Part shown: in pieces, positions 1 through 7,195 of the stretch
Numbering within the stretch: the stretch's first letter is position 1
How the letters are laid out: each line of letters opens with the position of its first letter
The notes under the pieces: generated by a model
The model's database searches: none
What the model saw: the letters and a program-made list of their open reading frames with translations, nothing else
Told to the model about the DNA's origin: nothing
Program-made: the position numbers and the translations under genes
Assembly (NCBI GenBank): GCA_002321395.1
Contig: DCMK01000064.1
Coordinates: 10,214 to 27,184 of the forward strand
Source: Caryophanales bacterium UBA1624
GTDB taxonomy: Bacteria; Bacillota_I; Bacilli_A; RFN20; CAG-826
DNA length: 16,971 nt
Direction: 5' to 3'

Positions 1-1
1 C

Positions 2-964
2 TCCCGGATGGCCCAGGCCACCCTCATCCAGGCTTACAACGAAAAGCACGATCCGAAGATCGAAACGATCGAGGAAATCACGGTCGAGAACTCCTCAATG
101 TCCGGGACTCAGATGATGACCCTGGTCAAAGGCTATGCCTCCGGGGGCATCTCCTCCTACGAAACCTACTATTCCGATTATCTGGAAAGCGGCTACTCCC
201 TCACCGAAAGCAACCTGCTCGCCATGAACAAAGGCTCCCAAGGCGTCATGGCCCAGCTCCCCACCAGCGTCGACGAGTCGCTGAAGGAAATGGGCCAGAT
301 GAACACCTACGGGATCATCGTCGGCGTCGTCGCCTTCGGCATCGCGGCCCTGCTGATCCCGATGGTCTACACCATTTTGCTCGCCAAGGGCTTGGTCTCC
401 GAGAAGGTCGAAACCGGTTCCCTCGCCTTCACCCTCTCCACCCCGACCACCCGCGCTTCCTTCGTCTTCACCCAGGCTTGCTACCTCATCTTCTCTGAAG
501 TCGTGATGGCCCTTTCGCTTTTGGCGGCGAGCCTGTTGACCCGGGAGATCGGCATCCTGGCCGGCTCCGCGGATTTATCCACTTCCTTGCCGATCAAAGA
601 CCTCTGCCTCTATGCGTTAGGCAATTTCATGGTCGCCTTTGCCGTCTCTGGCATCAACTTCCTCGCCTCTTGCCATTTCAACAAGACCGCGGAAGCCATC
701 GGCACCGGAGGGGGCCTCACGATCTTCTTCTTCATCTGCTCGATCCTTGGGCTGTTCGCCACCAAAGCCATCCCGGGGACCATCCGCATCACCATGATGT
801 CGATCTTCAACTACATGACCATCGACTCTCTGTTCGATCCTCTGGCGGTCATGAGCCAAGACTACGCGACCTTCTTCTTCAAGCTGATGTTCTTGCTGCT
901 CATCGCCATCTTCACCTACGTCTTGGGCGGCCTCCGGTTCCGCAAAAAGGATTTGCCGCTTTAA
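2..964 (+). CDS. ABC-2 type transporter permease, 5' truncated by the window
   Basis: Membrane permease subunit of an ABC transporter of the ABC-2 class; the substrate cannot be told. The frame is open to the left edge and the ATG at 8 has no upstream ribosome binding site, so the true start most likely lies outside the window. Counting from that ATG, residues 1-95 form a polar extracytoplasmic loop. About five hydrophobic segments follow, near residues 103-127, 150-175, 198-220, 230-252 and 287-307. Between the first two lies the family signature, SEKVETGSLAFTLSTP (about residues 131-146), which matches the EKE-GT...LLstPvsR pattern typical of ABC-2 permeases. The protein ends in the basic tail RFRKKDLPL. 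Its ATPase is presumably upstream and not visible. The ATPase at 5069 belongs to a different class (MacB/LolD) and is unlikely to be its partner. Confidence 0.85.
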   Translation, partial: SRMAQATLIQAYNEKHDPKIETIEEITVENSSMSGTQMMTLVKGYASGGISSYETYYSDYLESGYSLTESNLLAMNKGSQGVMAQLPTSVDESLKEMGQMNTYGIIVGVVAFGIAALLIPMVYTILLAKGLVSEKVETGSLAFTLSTPTTRASFVFTQACYLIFSEVVMALSLLAASLLTREIGILAGSADLSTSLPIKDLCLYALGNFMVAFAVSGINFLASCHFNKTAEAIGTGGGLTIFFFICSILGLFATKAIPGTIRITMMSIFNYMTIDSLFDPLAVMSQDYATFFFKLMFLLLIAIFTYVLGGLRFRKKDLPL

Positions 965-966
965 TG

Positions 967-998
967 AAAAGCCCGCCTCATCCATCGCGGGCTTTTTT
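967..998. terminator. Bidirectional intrinsic terminator between convergent genes
   Basis: The stem GCCCGC (971-976) pairs perfectly with GCGGGC (987-992) around a 10-base loop. Flanking AAAA (967-970) pairs with the first Ts of a TTTTTT tract (993-998), so the hairpin has a U tract on the plus strand and a shorter one on the minus strand. It lies just after the stop of the permease (964) and just after the stop of the minus-strand hydrolase (1007), so it can end transcription of both. Confidence 0.93.
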
Positions 999-1006
999 CT
1001 CTTCCC

Positions 1007-1963
1007 TCACAAGCTTTTCACGAATTCCATGACCGAGGAGTCGTAAAGCGGGGCATTGACGATGCGGAGGTGGCTGTGGGCGCCATGGGGGAACCAAACC
1101 AGCTTCTTGTCCGTCGAATCGGGGATGCTTTCGTAGAGGATCTTCGTTTTCTCCGGGAGGGAGTAGATGTCTTCTTTGCTCGCCATCATCAGGGTTTTGA
1201 TGCGGATCTGGGGGAAGCGGTAGAGGGGGCCGTCTTTCTTGATGTCGTAGCCGTAGAGCTTTTTGATGCGGTGGCGGAAGTAGGCGACGCAGAAGTAGGG
1301 ATTGATCTTCCCGTTGCGGCGGATCCTCCTCCACAGGGTTTCGTAGAAGGTGGTGTAAGCCCCGTCGGTCACCAAGCCGACGATGTTTTTCGGGCAAGCG
1401 GGGTCCGCGGCGGCGTGGACGCAGGCGCTGGAGCCGACGCAGATGCCGTGGAGGATGACTTTGTGGATGCCTTTGCTTTGCTCCAGCCAATCCGCCGCGG
1501 CGAAGATGTCGAGCCTTTCTTGGTATCCGCATCCATGGTATTCGCCATCGCTTTTCCCGTGGGCTCTGGAATCGAAGACCAAGACGTTGACCCCGGCTTT
1601 GCGATAAGGCTCCGCATAAAAGAGGGAATACACCAAGGTCTCCGGGCGCCCGGGCATGATGATGACCGCTTTGTCCCCGCCGAAGTCATAGTACTGCCCG
1701 TATAAATTGAGCCCATCTTTGGTTAATAAGTGCACGTCCTCTTCGTTTTTGTGGTAGGTGGCTTGGAAATCCAAGGCGATGTCCCACATCCGGAGCATCT
1801 CTTCGTTTTTGGAATCGCTGGGCCCGGAACGGCTCCATTTGTCTTTGCTTTTCCGAGCCAGAATCGCATCGAAGACGGGAATTGGGACGATGAAAAGCAT
1901 CACAAACAAGGGAATCACGACGAATACAGCCAAAGCAATGATCAACCAAATCCACCAATCCAT
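1007..1963 (-). CDS. Membrane-anchored alpha/beta hydrolase with Cys at the nucleophile position
   Basis: Predicted alpha/beta-hydrolase-fold enzyme of 318 residues, related to the YqkD-like serine hydrolases of Bacilli; substrate unknown. Residues 4-30 form one hydrophobic N-terminal segment that should anchor it to the membrane. The soluble domain follows. Recognisable are VIIMPG (100-105, oxyanion-loop region), DSRAHGKSDG (131-140, the family's D-x-R-x-H-G-x-S block) and the nucleophile elbow HGICVGSS (172-179). The elbow normally reads G-x-S-x-G; here the central residue is Cys175, encoded by TGC. Plausible remaining triad members are Asp265 (ASKED) and His296 (GAHSH). A Cys nucleophile is known in dienelactone-hydrolase relatives, so activity is possible. 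The gene stands alone, ends at the shared terminator and starts directly behind a -10 box, with no Shine-Dalgarno site. Confidence 0.85.
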   Translation of the reverse strand: MDWWIWLIIALAVFVVIPLFVMLFIVPIPVFDAILARKSKDKWSRSGPSDSKNEEMLRMWDIALDFQATYHKNEEDVHLLTKDGLNLYGQYYDFGGDKAVIIMPGRPETLVYSLFYAEPYRKAGVNVLVFDSRAHGKSDGEYHGCGYQERLDIFAAADWLEQSKGIHKVILHGICVGSSACVHAAADPACPKNIVGLVTDGAYTTFYETLWRRIRRNGKINPYFCVAYFRHRIKKLYGYDIKKDGPLYRFPQIRIKTLMMASKEDIYSLPEKTKILYESIPDSTDKKLVWFPHGAHSHLRIVNAPLYDSSVMEFVKSL

Positions 1964-1969
1964 GCGCCT

Positions 1970-1998
1970 ATTATCCTTGGGTTGCCGGTTTTAGTAAA
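1970..1998 (-). promoter_or_regulatory. Promoter of the alpha/beta hydrolase gene, leaderless arrangement
   Basis: Read on the minus strand, TTTACT (1993-1998, 4 of 6 matches to TTGACA) is followed after 17 bases by GATAAT (1970-1975, 5 of 6 matches to TATAAT). Only six bases separate the -10 box from the ATG at 1963, so the expected transcription start coincides with the A of the start codon. There is no room for a ribosome binding site. Confidence 0.65.
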
Positions 1999-2029
1999 TT
2001 GCCCGCTGCCGTTTGCGGAGGATGCCCTT

Positions 2030-2068
2030 CCCCTTCCCCAAAGGGGAACAACGCGATAAAATCCCCTT
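2030..2068. repeat. CCCCTT/AAGGGG inverted-repeat cluster in the divergent intergenic region
   Basis: TTCCCC (2034-2039) and GGGGAA (2043-2048) form a perfect 6-bp inverted repeat around AAA. CCCCTT occurs at 2030-2035 and again at 2063-2068, with AAGGGG at 2041-2046 between them. A possible -10 box for the downstream gene (TAAAAT, 2057-2062) sits inside this cluster. It has no U tract and so is not a terminator. An operator for the DegV/fakA operon is possible but unproven. The rest of the 1964-2094 gap shows nothing else clear. Confidence 0.35.
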
Positions 2069-2094
2069 GGTTAGGAGTGAAAAACCGTAAAACT

Positions 2095-3030
2095 ATGAAA
2101 CCATTTGCTTTGCTCACCGACTCCGGCTGTGCCCTCACCGCCGATCTCCGTTCCCGCTTTGGAATCGACTCTTATGTCAGCGGGAACGTCACCTTCCCCG
2201 ACGGGCATACCGAAAAGGCCGATTTGGATTGGCAGCGGCGCACCCCGGAAGAGTTCTTCTCCGCCATGAGCAGCAAGAAGTTCCTGCTCAAGACCAGCTG
2301 CCCCAATATCGATGAGATCGAATCGATGTTCCTCCCCTTCGTGGAAGAGGGCCGCGAGATTTTGATGATCACCATCTCCCATGGCCTTTCGGGGACCTAC
2401 AACTTCGCCCTCAAAGCCGCCGAGAAGGTGATGGAGGAGCACCCCGGATCCAAGATCCGCGTGGTTGATTCCCTCCGCTACAGCACCGCCCAAGGGATGC
2501 TTTTGGCCTATGCCTCCCAAATGAGGGATGAAGGCAAAACCTGCGACGAAACTGCGGACTGGGTCGAGGCGAATAAGAACCGTTTCCACCAAATCGGCAT
2601 CATGGACGATCTTTTCTTCCTCGCCCGCACGGGCAGGGTGAACAAAGCCGCCGCCTTCATGGGCAGCTTGGTCGGCGTGGAGCCGATGGCGGATTTCTCC
2701 GACAACGGCCTGTGCACGGTCGTGGGAAAAGGCAAAGGCAAAAAGAAGAGCTTGGACGCCTGCGCCCGCTATTTGGAAAAGCTATCGATCGACCCCAAGT
2801 CCCAAACGATGTTCTTGGCCCATTCCCTTCGCGAGAAAGAGGCCGCCTATCTCAAGAAAGCCGTCGAGGAGAGGGTCGGCCCGAAGGAAATCATCGTCTC
2901 CTCCGTCGATATGTTCTGCGGAGCCAACATCGGCCCGGGCTTGGTCGCGATTTTCTTCTACGGCCAGCCGATCAGCAAAGACCTGATAGAAGAGAAAAAG
3001 ACGATCGCGGAGTGCCTGCAAGGGAAATAA
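2095..3030 (+). CDS. fakB: DegV family fatty-acid-binding protein (FakB-like subunit of fatty acid kinase)
   Basis: DegV-fold protein of 311 residues, the usual family length. FakB proteins bind a fatty acid and present its carboxylate to FakA for phosphorylation; acyl phosphate then feeds PlsX/PlsY phospholipid synthesis. Visible motifs are LLTDSG (6-11), KTSCP (66-70, the T-S-x-P fatty-acid carboxylate site), HGLSGTY (96-102), VDS (124-126), DDLFFLARTGRV (171-182) and GANIGPGL (276-283). In characterised FakB proteins the last motif carries a conserved His (H-x-GPG); here it is Asn278. The ATG at 2095 is chosen because DegV proteins begin a few residues before TDS. A GTG at 2077 in the same frame is an alternative, and an AGGAG at 2073-2077 lies rather far (17 bases) from the ATG. 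The next gene, 4 bases on, encodes the partner kinase, which strongly supports the assignment. Confidence 0.9.
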   Translation: MKPFALLTDSGCALTADLRSRFGIDSYVSGNVTFPDGHTEKADLDWQRRTPEEFFSAMSSKKFLLKTSCPNIDEIESMFLPFVEEGREILMITISHGLSGTYNFALKAAEKVMEEHPGSKIRVVDSLRYSTAQGMLLAYASQMRDEGKTCDETADWVEANKNRFHQIGIMDDLFFLARTGRVNKAAAFMGSLVGVEPMADFSDNGLCTVVGKGKGKKKSLDACARYLEKLSIDPKSQTMFLAHSLREKEAAYLKKAVEERVGPKEIIVSSVDMFCGANIGPGLVAIFFYGQPISKDLIEEKKTIAECLQGK

Positions 3031-3034
3031 GGGA

Positions 3035-4693
3035 ATGGATTTCCTGGAAGCGCCTTTGTTCAAGGCGATGATCACCAATGGCTATTTGAACCTAAGGCGC
3101 CACCTGCAAGAAGTGAACGACCTGAACGTTTTCCCCGTCCCCGATGGGGACACGGGTTCCAATATGGGGGCGACGATGCTCGGCGGGGTGAACGCGCTTC
3201 AGGGATCATCGTCCCTTTCCTGCGGCGAGCTCGCTTCCTCGATGGCATCGGGGATGCTCCTTGCGGCCCGCGGGAACTCAGGTGTCATCCTTTCCCAATT
3301 TTTCTTTGGCCTGGCGAAAGGAATGGAAGGGTTCGATCGACCCAGCGTCGAGGAGTTTTCCTCGGCGATGGAAGAAGGCGTCAAGAAAGCCTATTCGGTC
3401 GTCGTCAAACCGGTGGAGGGGACCATCCTCACCGTCATGAAGGAAGGCTGCTCCGGGGCGAAAGACAACGACGGGACCTTCGCTTCCTATTTCACCAAGC
3501 TCATCGCCTGCATGCGCAAAAGCCTTGAGAAAACCCCCGAGTTGCTGCCGGTGCTCAAGGAAGCCGGGGTCATCGATTCCGGCGGGGCCGGGCTTTGCTA
3601 CATCGTCGAAGGGATGGGGCAGGCCATCGGTGGGAAGATCATCGAGGATGTTTCGCTCGATTTGGACGCCAAAACCAGCCAAAGCGTGGATGTATCCGCC
3701 TTCAACGCGGACACCAAGCTCGATTACGGCTACTGCACGGAGTTCATTCTGCAGTTGAGCAACGCCAAAAAAGGGCCGGAGCGTTTTTCCCTTTCTTCCT
3801 GCATCGCCTTCTTGGAAGGCTTGGGCGATTCGATCGTCGCTTTGCAGGAAGGGACTTTGGTGAAGGTCCACGTCCATACCAAAACCCCGGAGAAGGCGAT
3901 CGCATACGCCCGGGATTACGGCGAGTTCATCACCTTCAAGATGGAGAACATGACCCTCCAGCATAACCAAACCCTCATCGAGAGTTCCCGCCACCGGGCC
4001 TTCGTCAGCCGCCCTTTGGAGCAAAGGAAGAAGGTCGCCTTCCTCGCCGTCGCGCCGACGGAGGAAATCGCCAAGCTGTTCACCGATTACGGGGCTCGGG
4101 TCACGATCCCGGGAGGCGATTGCATGAATCCTTCCTCGGAGGCTTTCCTAGAGGGGATCAAGCAAGCCAACGCCGACACGGTCATTGTCCTCCCCAACAA
4201 CAAGAACGAGATCATGGTGGCGGAGCAGGCCGCAGCAAGCTTGGAAAAAGGGAAGGCCATCGTTTTGCCCACCCCGGATTTGGCGGCTGGGCTTGGGGCA
4301 ATCTCGGTGATGGACGCCGAGGATTTCTCCGTCGAGGAGAATTTGTCCGCAGCCAAGGACGAATTGGAGAAGTGCCTTTCCTTGAAAGTCGGGAAGAGCA
4401 GCAAAAAGACCATCATCGATGGGGAAAACGTCCCGGAAGGGGAATGCCTTGGCTTCCTGCAGGGAAAGGCGGTTTGCCACGGATCCAGTTTGCACGCTTG
4501 TTTTGCCTCGCTCCTCCGCCATGTGGAGAACCTCGGGGAGAAAGAGGTCCTGACGGTTTTGTTTGGGAAAGGGGTCGACGAGGAGGAAAAGGCCGAATGC
4601 GTGAAGGAGGCCTCCTCTTGCTCGGACTTCCTGGAGGTCTACCCCCGAGAAGGGAAGCAGGCGATCTACCAAATCATCGCCCTGCTGGATTAA
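3035..4693 (+). CDS. fakA: Fatty acid kinase catalytic subunit FakA (YloV/DAK2 family)
   Basis: ATP-dependent kinase subunit that phosphorylates FakB-bound fatty acids in the cytoplasm; 552 residues, the normal length of FakA. Residues 1-200 form the DAK2-like nucleotide domain, with NVFPVPDGDTGSNM (31-44, Asp residues that bind Mg-ATP), ARGNSGVILSQ (78-88), VEGTILTV (127-134) and DSGGAGL (181-187). The middle domain has YGYCTEF (231-237) and VKVHVHTKTP (276-285). Cys234, His279 and His281 match the Cys/His/His metal site known in staphylococcal FakA. The C-terminal region from about 335 is the DegV-like domain. The gene follows fakB by 4 bases with only a weak AAGGGA-type ribosome site, consistent with translational coupling. 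Confidence is high; older annotations call this family a dihydroxyacetone-kinase-like phosphatase. Confidence 0.95.
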   Translation: MDFLEAPLFKAMITNGYLNLRRHLQEVNDLNVFPVPDGDTGSNMGATMLGGVNALQGSSSLSCGELASSMASGMLLAARGNSGVILSQFFFGLAKGMEGFDRPSVEEFSSAMEEGVKKAYSVVVKPVEGTILTVMKEGCSGAKDNDGTFASYFTKLIACMRKSLEKTPELLPVLKEAGVIDSGGAGLCYIVEGMGQAIGGKIIEDVSLDLDAKTSQSVDVSAFNADTKLDYGYCTEFILQLSNAKKGPERFSLSSCIAFLEGLGDSIVALQEGTLVKVHVHTKTPEKAIAYARDYGEFITFKMENMTLQHNQTLIESSRHRAFVSRPLEQRKKVAFLAVAPTEEIAKLFTDYGARVTIPGGDCMNPSSEAFLEGIKQANADTVIVLPNNKNEIMVAEQAAASLEKGKAIVLPTPDLAAGLGAISVMDAEDFSVEENLSAAKDELEKCLSLKVGKSSKKTIIDGENVPEGECLGFLQGKAVCHGSSLHACFASLLRHVENLGEKEVLTVLFGKGVDEEEKAECVKEASSCSDFLEVYPREGKQAIYQIIALLD

Positions 4694-4702
4694 GGAGTCC
4701 CC

Positions 4703-5059
4703 ATGGACGAGAACGAGATCATCGAAGTGGAGGCGGTGGAAAAGGAAGTTCCCTCCCCGAAGAGGAAGAAAGAAGAAAAGCCCCAAAAGGCGAAATACCA
4801 ATACGGGAGGAGGATCGCTTTCTTCACCAAACTGGATTTCTTTTGCCTCCGCGTTTTCTTCCCGCTGTTCTTCTGCGGGATGCTGGGGTGCCTATTCTTC
4901 GGGATCCCTTATTCGGAGCAGCCGGAGAACGTGCTTTTCCTGGTCTTTTTGATCGTGTCCGCCTGCTTGCTGGGCATTTCCTTATTGGACTTCGCCCTTC
5001 ATTTTCTCTGGCGGCGCCTCATCCAACGCTGGATGAGTTTGGACCCGAATTACCAATGA
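4703..5059 (+). CDS. Small membrane protein with two predicted helices, unknown function
   Basis: A 118-residue protein that I do not recognise. Residues 1-38 are highly charged (runs of Glu, then KRKKEEKPQKAK) and should be cytoplasmic. Two hydrophobic segments follow, at about 50-68 and 79-103, then a short basic tail RRLIQRW. The start is well supported by AAGGAG at 4692-4697, five bases before the ATG and overlapping the fakA stop. It precedes the ABC ATPase by 9 bases, so a role with that ATPase is possible, but nothing in the sequence proves it. Confidence 0.75.
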   Translation: MDENEIIEVEAVEKEVPSPKRKKEEKPQKAKYQYGRRIAFFTKLDFFCLRVFFPLFFCGMLGCLFFGIPYSEQPENVLFLVFLIVSACLLGISLLDFALHFLWRRLIQRWMSLDPNYQ

Positions 5060-5068
5060 GGTGATTTC

Positions 5069-5773
5069 ATGGCGGACATCAGAGTCGAGAATCTCAGCAA
5101 AATCTACAACCAAGGAAAAGAGAACGAGGTGCGCGCCCTCGACAAGGTCTCCTTCTCCGCGAAGGAGGGAGAGTTCATCGTCATCATCGGCCCTTCTGGG
5201 GCGGGGAAGAGCACCCTCCTCAACCTTTTGGGCGGGATGGACACGCCGACTTCGGGCTCCTATTTCATCGGGGACCAGGACGTGGCCAAGTTCAACGCCA
5301 AGCAGCTGCAAATCCTCAGGAGGGAGAAGATCGGCTTCGTTTTCCAATTCTACAACCTCATGCCGAATCTGACGGCTTTGGAGAACGTCGCCCTCGCCTC
5401 CTCTGTGGTCAAGGGAGGCTTCGATCCCGAGGAAATTCTGAAGAAGGTTGGATTGGAAGAGAGGATGAACAATTTCCCCTCCCAGCTTTCCGGCGGGGAG
5501 CAGCAAAGGGTCGCGATCGCCCGGGCTTTGTCCAAAAACCCGGAGCTGCTGCTCTGCGATGAACCGACCGGGGCCTTGGATTCCAAGACCGGGGCCTCTA
5601 TCATCTCGCTTCTTTTCGACGTCTGCGCTTCGTATCGGAAAACGGTTCTTCTGGTCACCCACAACGCGAAGATCGCCTCGGTGGCCAAACGGGTTCTGAA
5701 GATCGTTGACGGGACGATCGTCGAAGATTCGGTCAACGAGCACCCCGTCCCGCCTTCGGAGGTCGTATGGTGA
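5069..5773 (+). CDS. ABC transporter ATP-binding protein, MacB/LolD class
   Basis: Cytoplasmic ATPase of 234 residues. Complete motifs are present: Walker A GPSGAGKS (41-48), Q-loop Gln93 (FVFQFYNLMPN), signature LSGGE (140-144), Walker B LLLCDEP (160-166), D-loop ALDSKTG (169-175) and switch His198 (VTHN). The Q-loop region and the tail EHPVPPSEVVW resemble the LolD/MacB/SalX group, whose members work with FtsX-like permeases in export of peptides, lipoproteins or antibiotics, or in sensing. No such permease lies nearby: the upstream neighbour has only two helices and the downstream gene is a nuclease. A good ribosome site, AGGTGA, precedes the ATG. Its last 7 bases overlap the next gene's ATG. 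Confidence 0.93.
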   Translation: MADIRVENLSKIYNQGKENEVRALDKVSFSAKEGEFIVIIGPSGAGKSTLLNLLGGMDTPTSGSYFIGDQDVAKFNAKQLQILRREKIGFVFQFYNLMPNLTALENVALASSVVKGGFDPEEILKKVGLEERMNNFPSQLSGGEQQRVAIARALSKNPELLLCDEPTGALDSKTGASIISLLFDVCASYRKTVLLVTHNAKIASVAKRVLKIVDGTIVEDSVNEHPVPPSEVVW

Positions 5774-7191
5774 AGCCCTGGCTCCTGTTTGGCGTTCTTC
5801 CGCTTCTTCTTTCCTGCGCCCAAAGCCCCGTTGAGGCATCCTCTTCGGAAGCCCCTTCCTCCATCGAAGAAACTTCCCAAGAGACTTCGGAGGGTTCCTT
5901 TTCCTCCGAGTCTTCCTTAGACCCCTCTTCCTCGGAGGGGGATTCCGCTTCCAGCGGGGAAGGAAGCTCATTCCTCTCTGAGGAAGATCCCCATCATGAA
6001 GCGAGCTTCTACCATTGCTTCAAGAAATCGGATTTCCCTTCTTTGAATGGGGGAGAAGCCTCCATCAATGGGATTTCCTTCGCCTATACTTCCTCCCCTT
6101 ATTTCGGCCAAAGCAGCGAAGGCGTGCAGATCGGCTCCTCCAACCGGCCTCAGAAGGATCCTTTCTCGCTGAGCTTCGACTTGGAAAGCGGGGCCAAGGT
6201 CCTGTCCTTCTCCGCTTTCATCAAGGGGAATGGGTATTCTGCGGAGGCTTCTTGCGATGGGGAGGTCTTCTCGGCGAAGGGGAAGGCCTCAAAGCTTGAG
6301 GAATTCTCCTCGGAGGGTCTGTCCGGCTCTTCGTTTTCCCTTTCTTTGTCCGCCAGCGGCAAAGCGGCGGTCTATCTTTATTCTTTGTCTTTGACCTTTT
6401 GGATCCCGGATTCCTGCTCCTTCTCCCCCAAAACGGACGAGGAGGAAGCCTCCGCAGTCGTTCCCGGGGAAAACGGGATACCCGCGTTGGATTTCCCGGA
6501 AAAAAGCGAAGAGGAATACTACGCGGACGTCGACCTGTCTTTGGAAGGGGACGCCCTGAGGGAGGAGCTTTGCCGGAAAAGCGCGGGGAAGAAGCTCCAG
6601 AAATACTCCTCGGCAAAGACGATGCTGCCCTACATCGACGAGAATCCGAGCAAGCCCGGCTATATGCGCGGGTTCTATGATGGGGATGATCTGTTGGCGA
6701 GGTGGGACGGCAGCTGGAACCGCGAGCACGTCTGGGCCTGCGCCCATCTTCGGAACGAGGACCCCAACACCGACGTGCGGCCCGGGGAAAGCACCCGGGG
6801 CATCGGGACTGATCTGCATAACCTGCACGCTTCCTGCTTGAACGCGAATTCCCTCCATTCGGACAAAATCTTCTCTTCGGAAGCGGGGAAGGAGACCTTC
6901 TTCCCCAATTTGGATTTGGGTTTCCCCCACAAAGGGAAGGGCGATTTCCGCGGGGATGTGGCTCGGACGGTTTTCTATATGTACGCGACTTACCCTGGGC
7001 TTGAACTCGTCGCTTCTTTGGGCGACTGCGCCTATAAGCAGATGGGGGACAAAGACGTCCTGCTTTCTTGGAATGAAATCGATCCGGTGGACGAGGCGGA
7101 GAAGCAGCGGAACGAAAGGGTCTATGGATACCAAGGGAACCGCAACCCATTCGTGGACCATCCCGAGCTGGCTGCCCAGGTATTGGCGTGA
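5767..7191 (+). CDS. Surface lipoprotein endonuclease of the endonuclease I (EndA/Bsn) family
   Basis: Predicted extracellular nuclease tethered to the membrane by lipid; 474 residues. Residues 1-17 are a lipoprotein signal with lipobox LLSC and lipidated Cys17. Residues 24-73 are a Ser/Glu-rich linker. Residues 78-215 form a beta-rich domain of unknown role (GVQIGSSNRPQKDPF at 119-133), of a kind I recall next to such nucleases in Bacilli. Residues 260-474 are the endonuclease I domain: SWNREHVW (316-323, His321 the likely general base), DLHNLHAS (349-356), NANSLHSD (359-366), DVARTVFYMY (397-406) and GNRNPFVDHPEL (457-468). A GGAGG at 5758-5762 is 4 bases before the ATG and 7 before a GTG at 5770. 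The GTG gives the better spacing and signal peptide, so it may be the true start. The role is probably DNA scavenging or biofilm DNA turnover. Confidence 0.9.
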   Translation: MVKPWLLFGVLPLLLSCAQSPVEASSSEAPSSIEETSQETSEGSFSSESSLDPSSSEGDSASSGEGSSFLSEEDPHHEASFYHCFKKSDFPSLNGGEASINGISFAYTSSPYFGQSSEGVQIGSSNRPQKDPFSLSFDLESGAKVLSFSAFIKGNGYSAEASCDGEVFSAKGKASKLEEFSSEGLSGSSFSLSLSASGKAAVYLYSLSLTFWIPDSCSFSPKTDEEEASAVVPGENGIPALDFPEKSEEEYYADVDLSLEGDALREELCRKSAGKKLQKYSSAKTMLPYIDENPSKPGYMRGFYDGDDLLARWDGSWNREHVWACAHLRNEDPNTDVRPGESTRGIGTDLHNLHASCLNANSLHSDKIFSSEAGKETFFPNLDLGFPHKGKGDFRGDVARTVFYMYATYPGLELVASLGDCAYKQMGDKDVLLSWNEIDPVDEAEKQRNERVYGYQGNRNPFVDHPELAAQVLA

Positions 7192-7195
7192 CCTT

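Noticed and set aside
1999..2094. N-terminal extension of the DegV protein to an ATG at 1999
   Set aside because: The extra 32 residues (Cys/Pro/Gly-rich) do not resemble DegV proteins, and the region contains promoter-like and repeat sequences instead.
4120..5064. 314-codon plus-strand open frame over the end of fakA and the small membrane protein
   Set aside because: It is the +1 shadow of fakA, with Gly/Arg-rich sequence and no ribosome site. The small membrane protein in another frame has a proper AAGGAG and plausible helices.
4982..5971. 329-codon minus-strand open frame opposite the ABC ATPase
   Set aside because: The plus strand carries every ABC motif here, and the antisense product is Arg/Glu/Gly-rich without recognisable domains.
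5871..5990. Ser/Glu-rich coding repeat in the nuclease gene considered as a DNA tandem repeat
   Set aside because: Serine codons are varied (TCC, TCT, TCG, AGC) without a fixed repeat unit, so it is a low-complexity protein linker, not a DNA repeat array.
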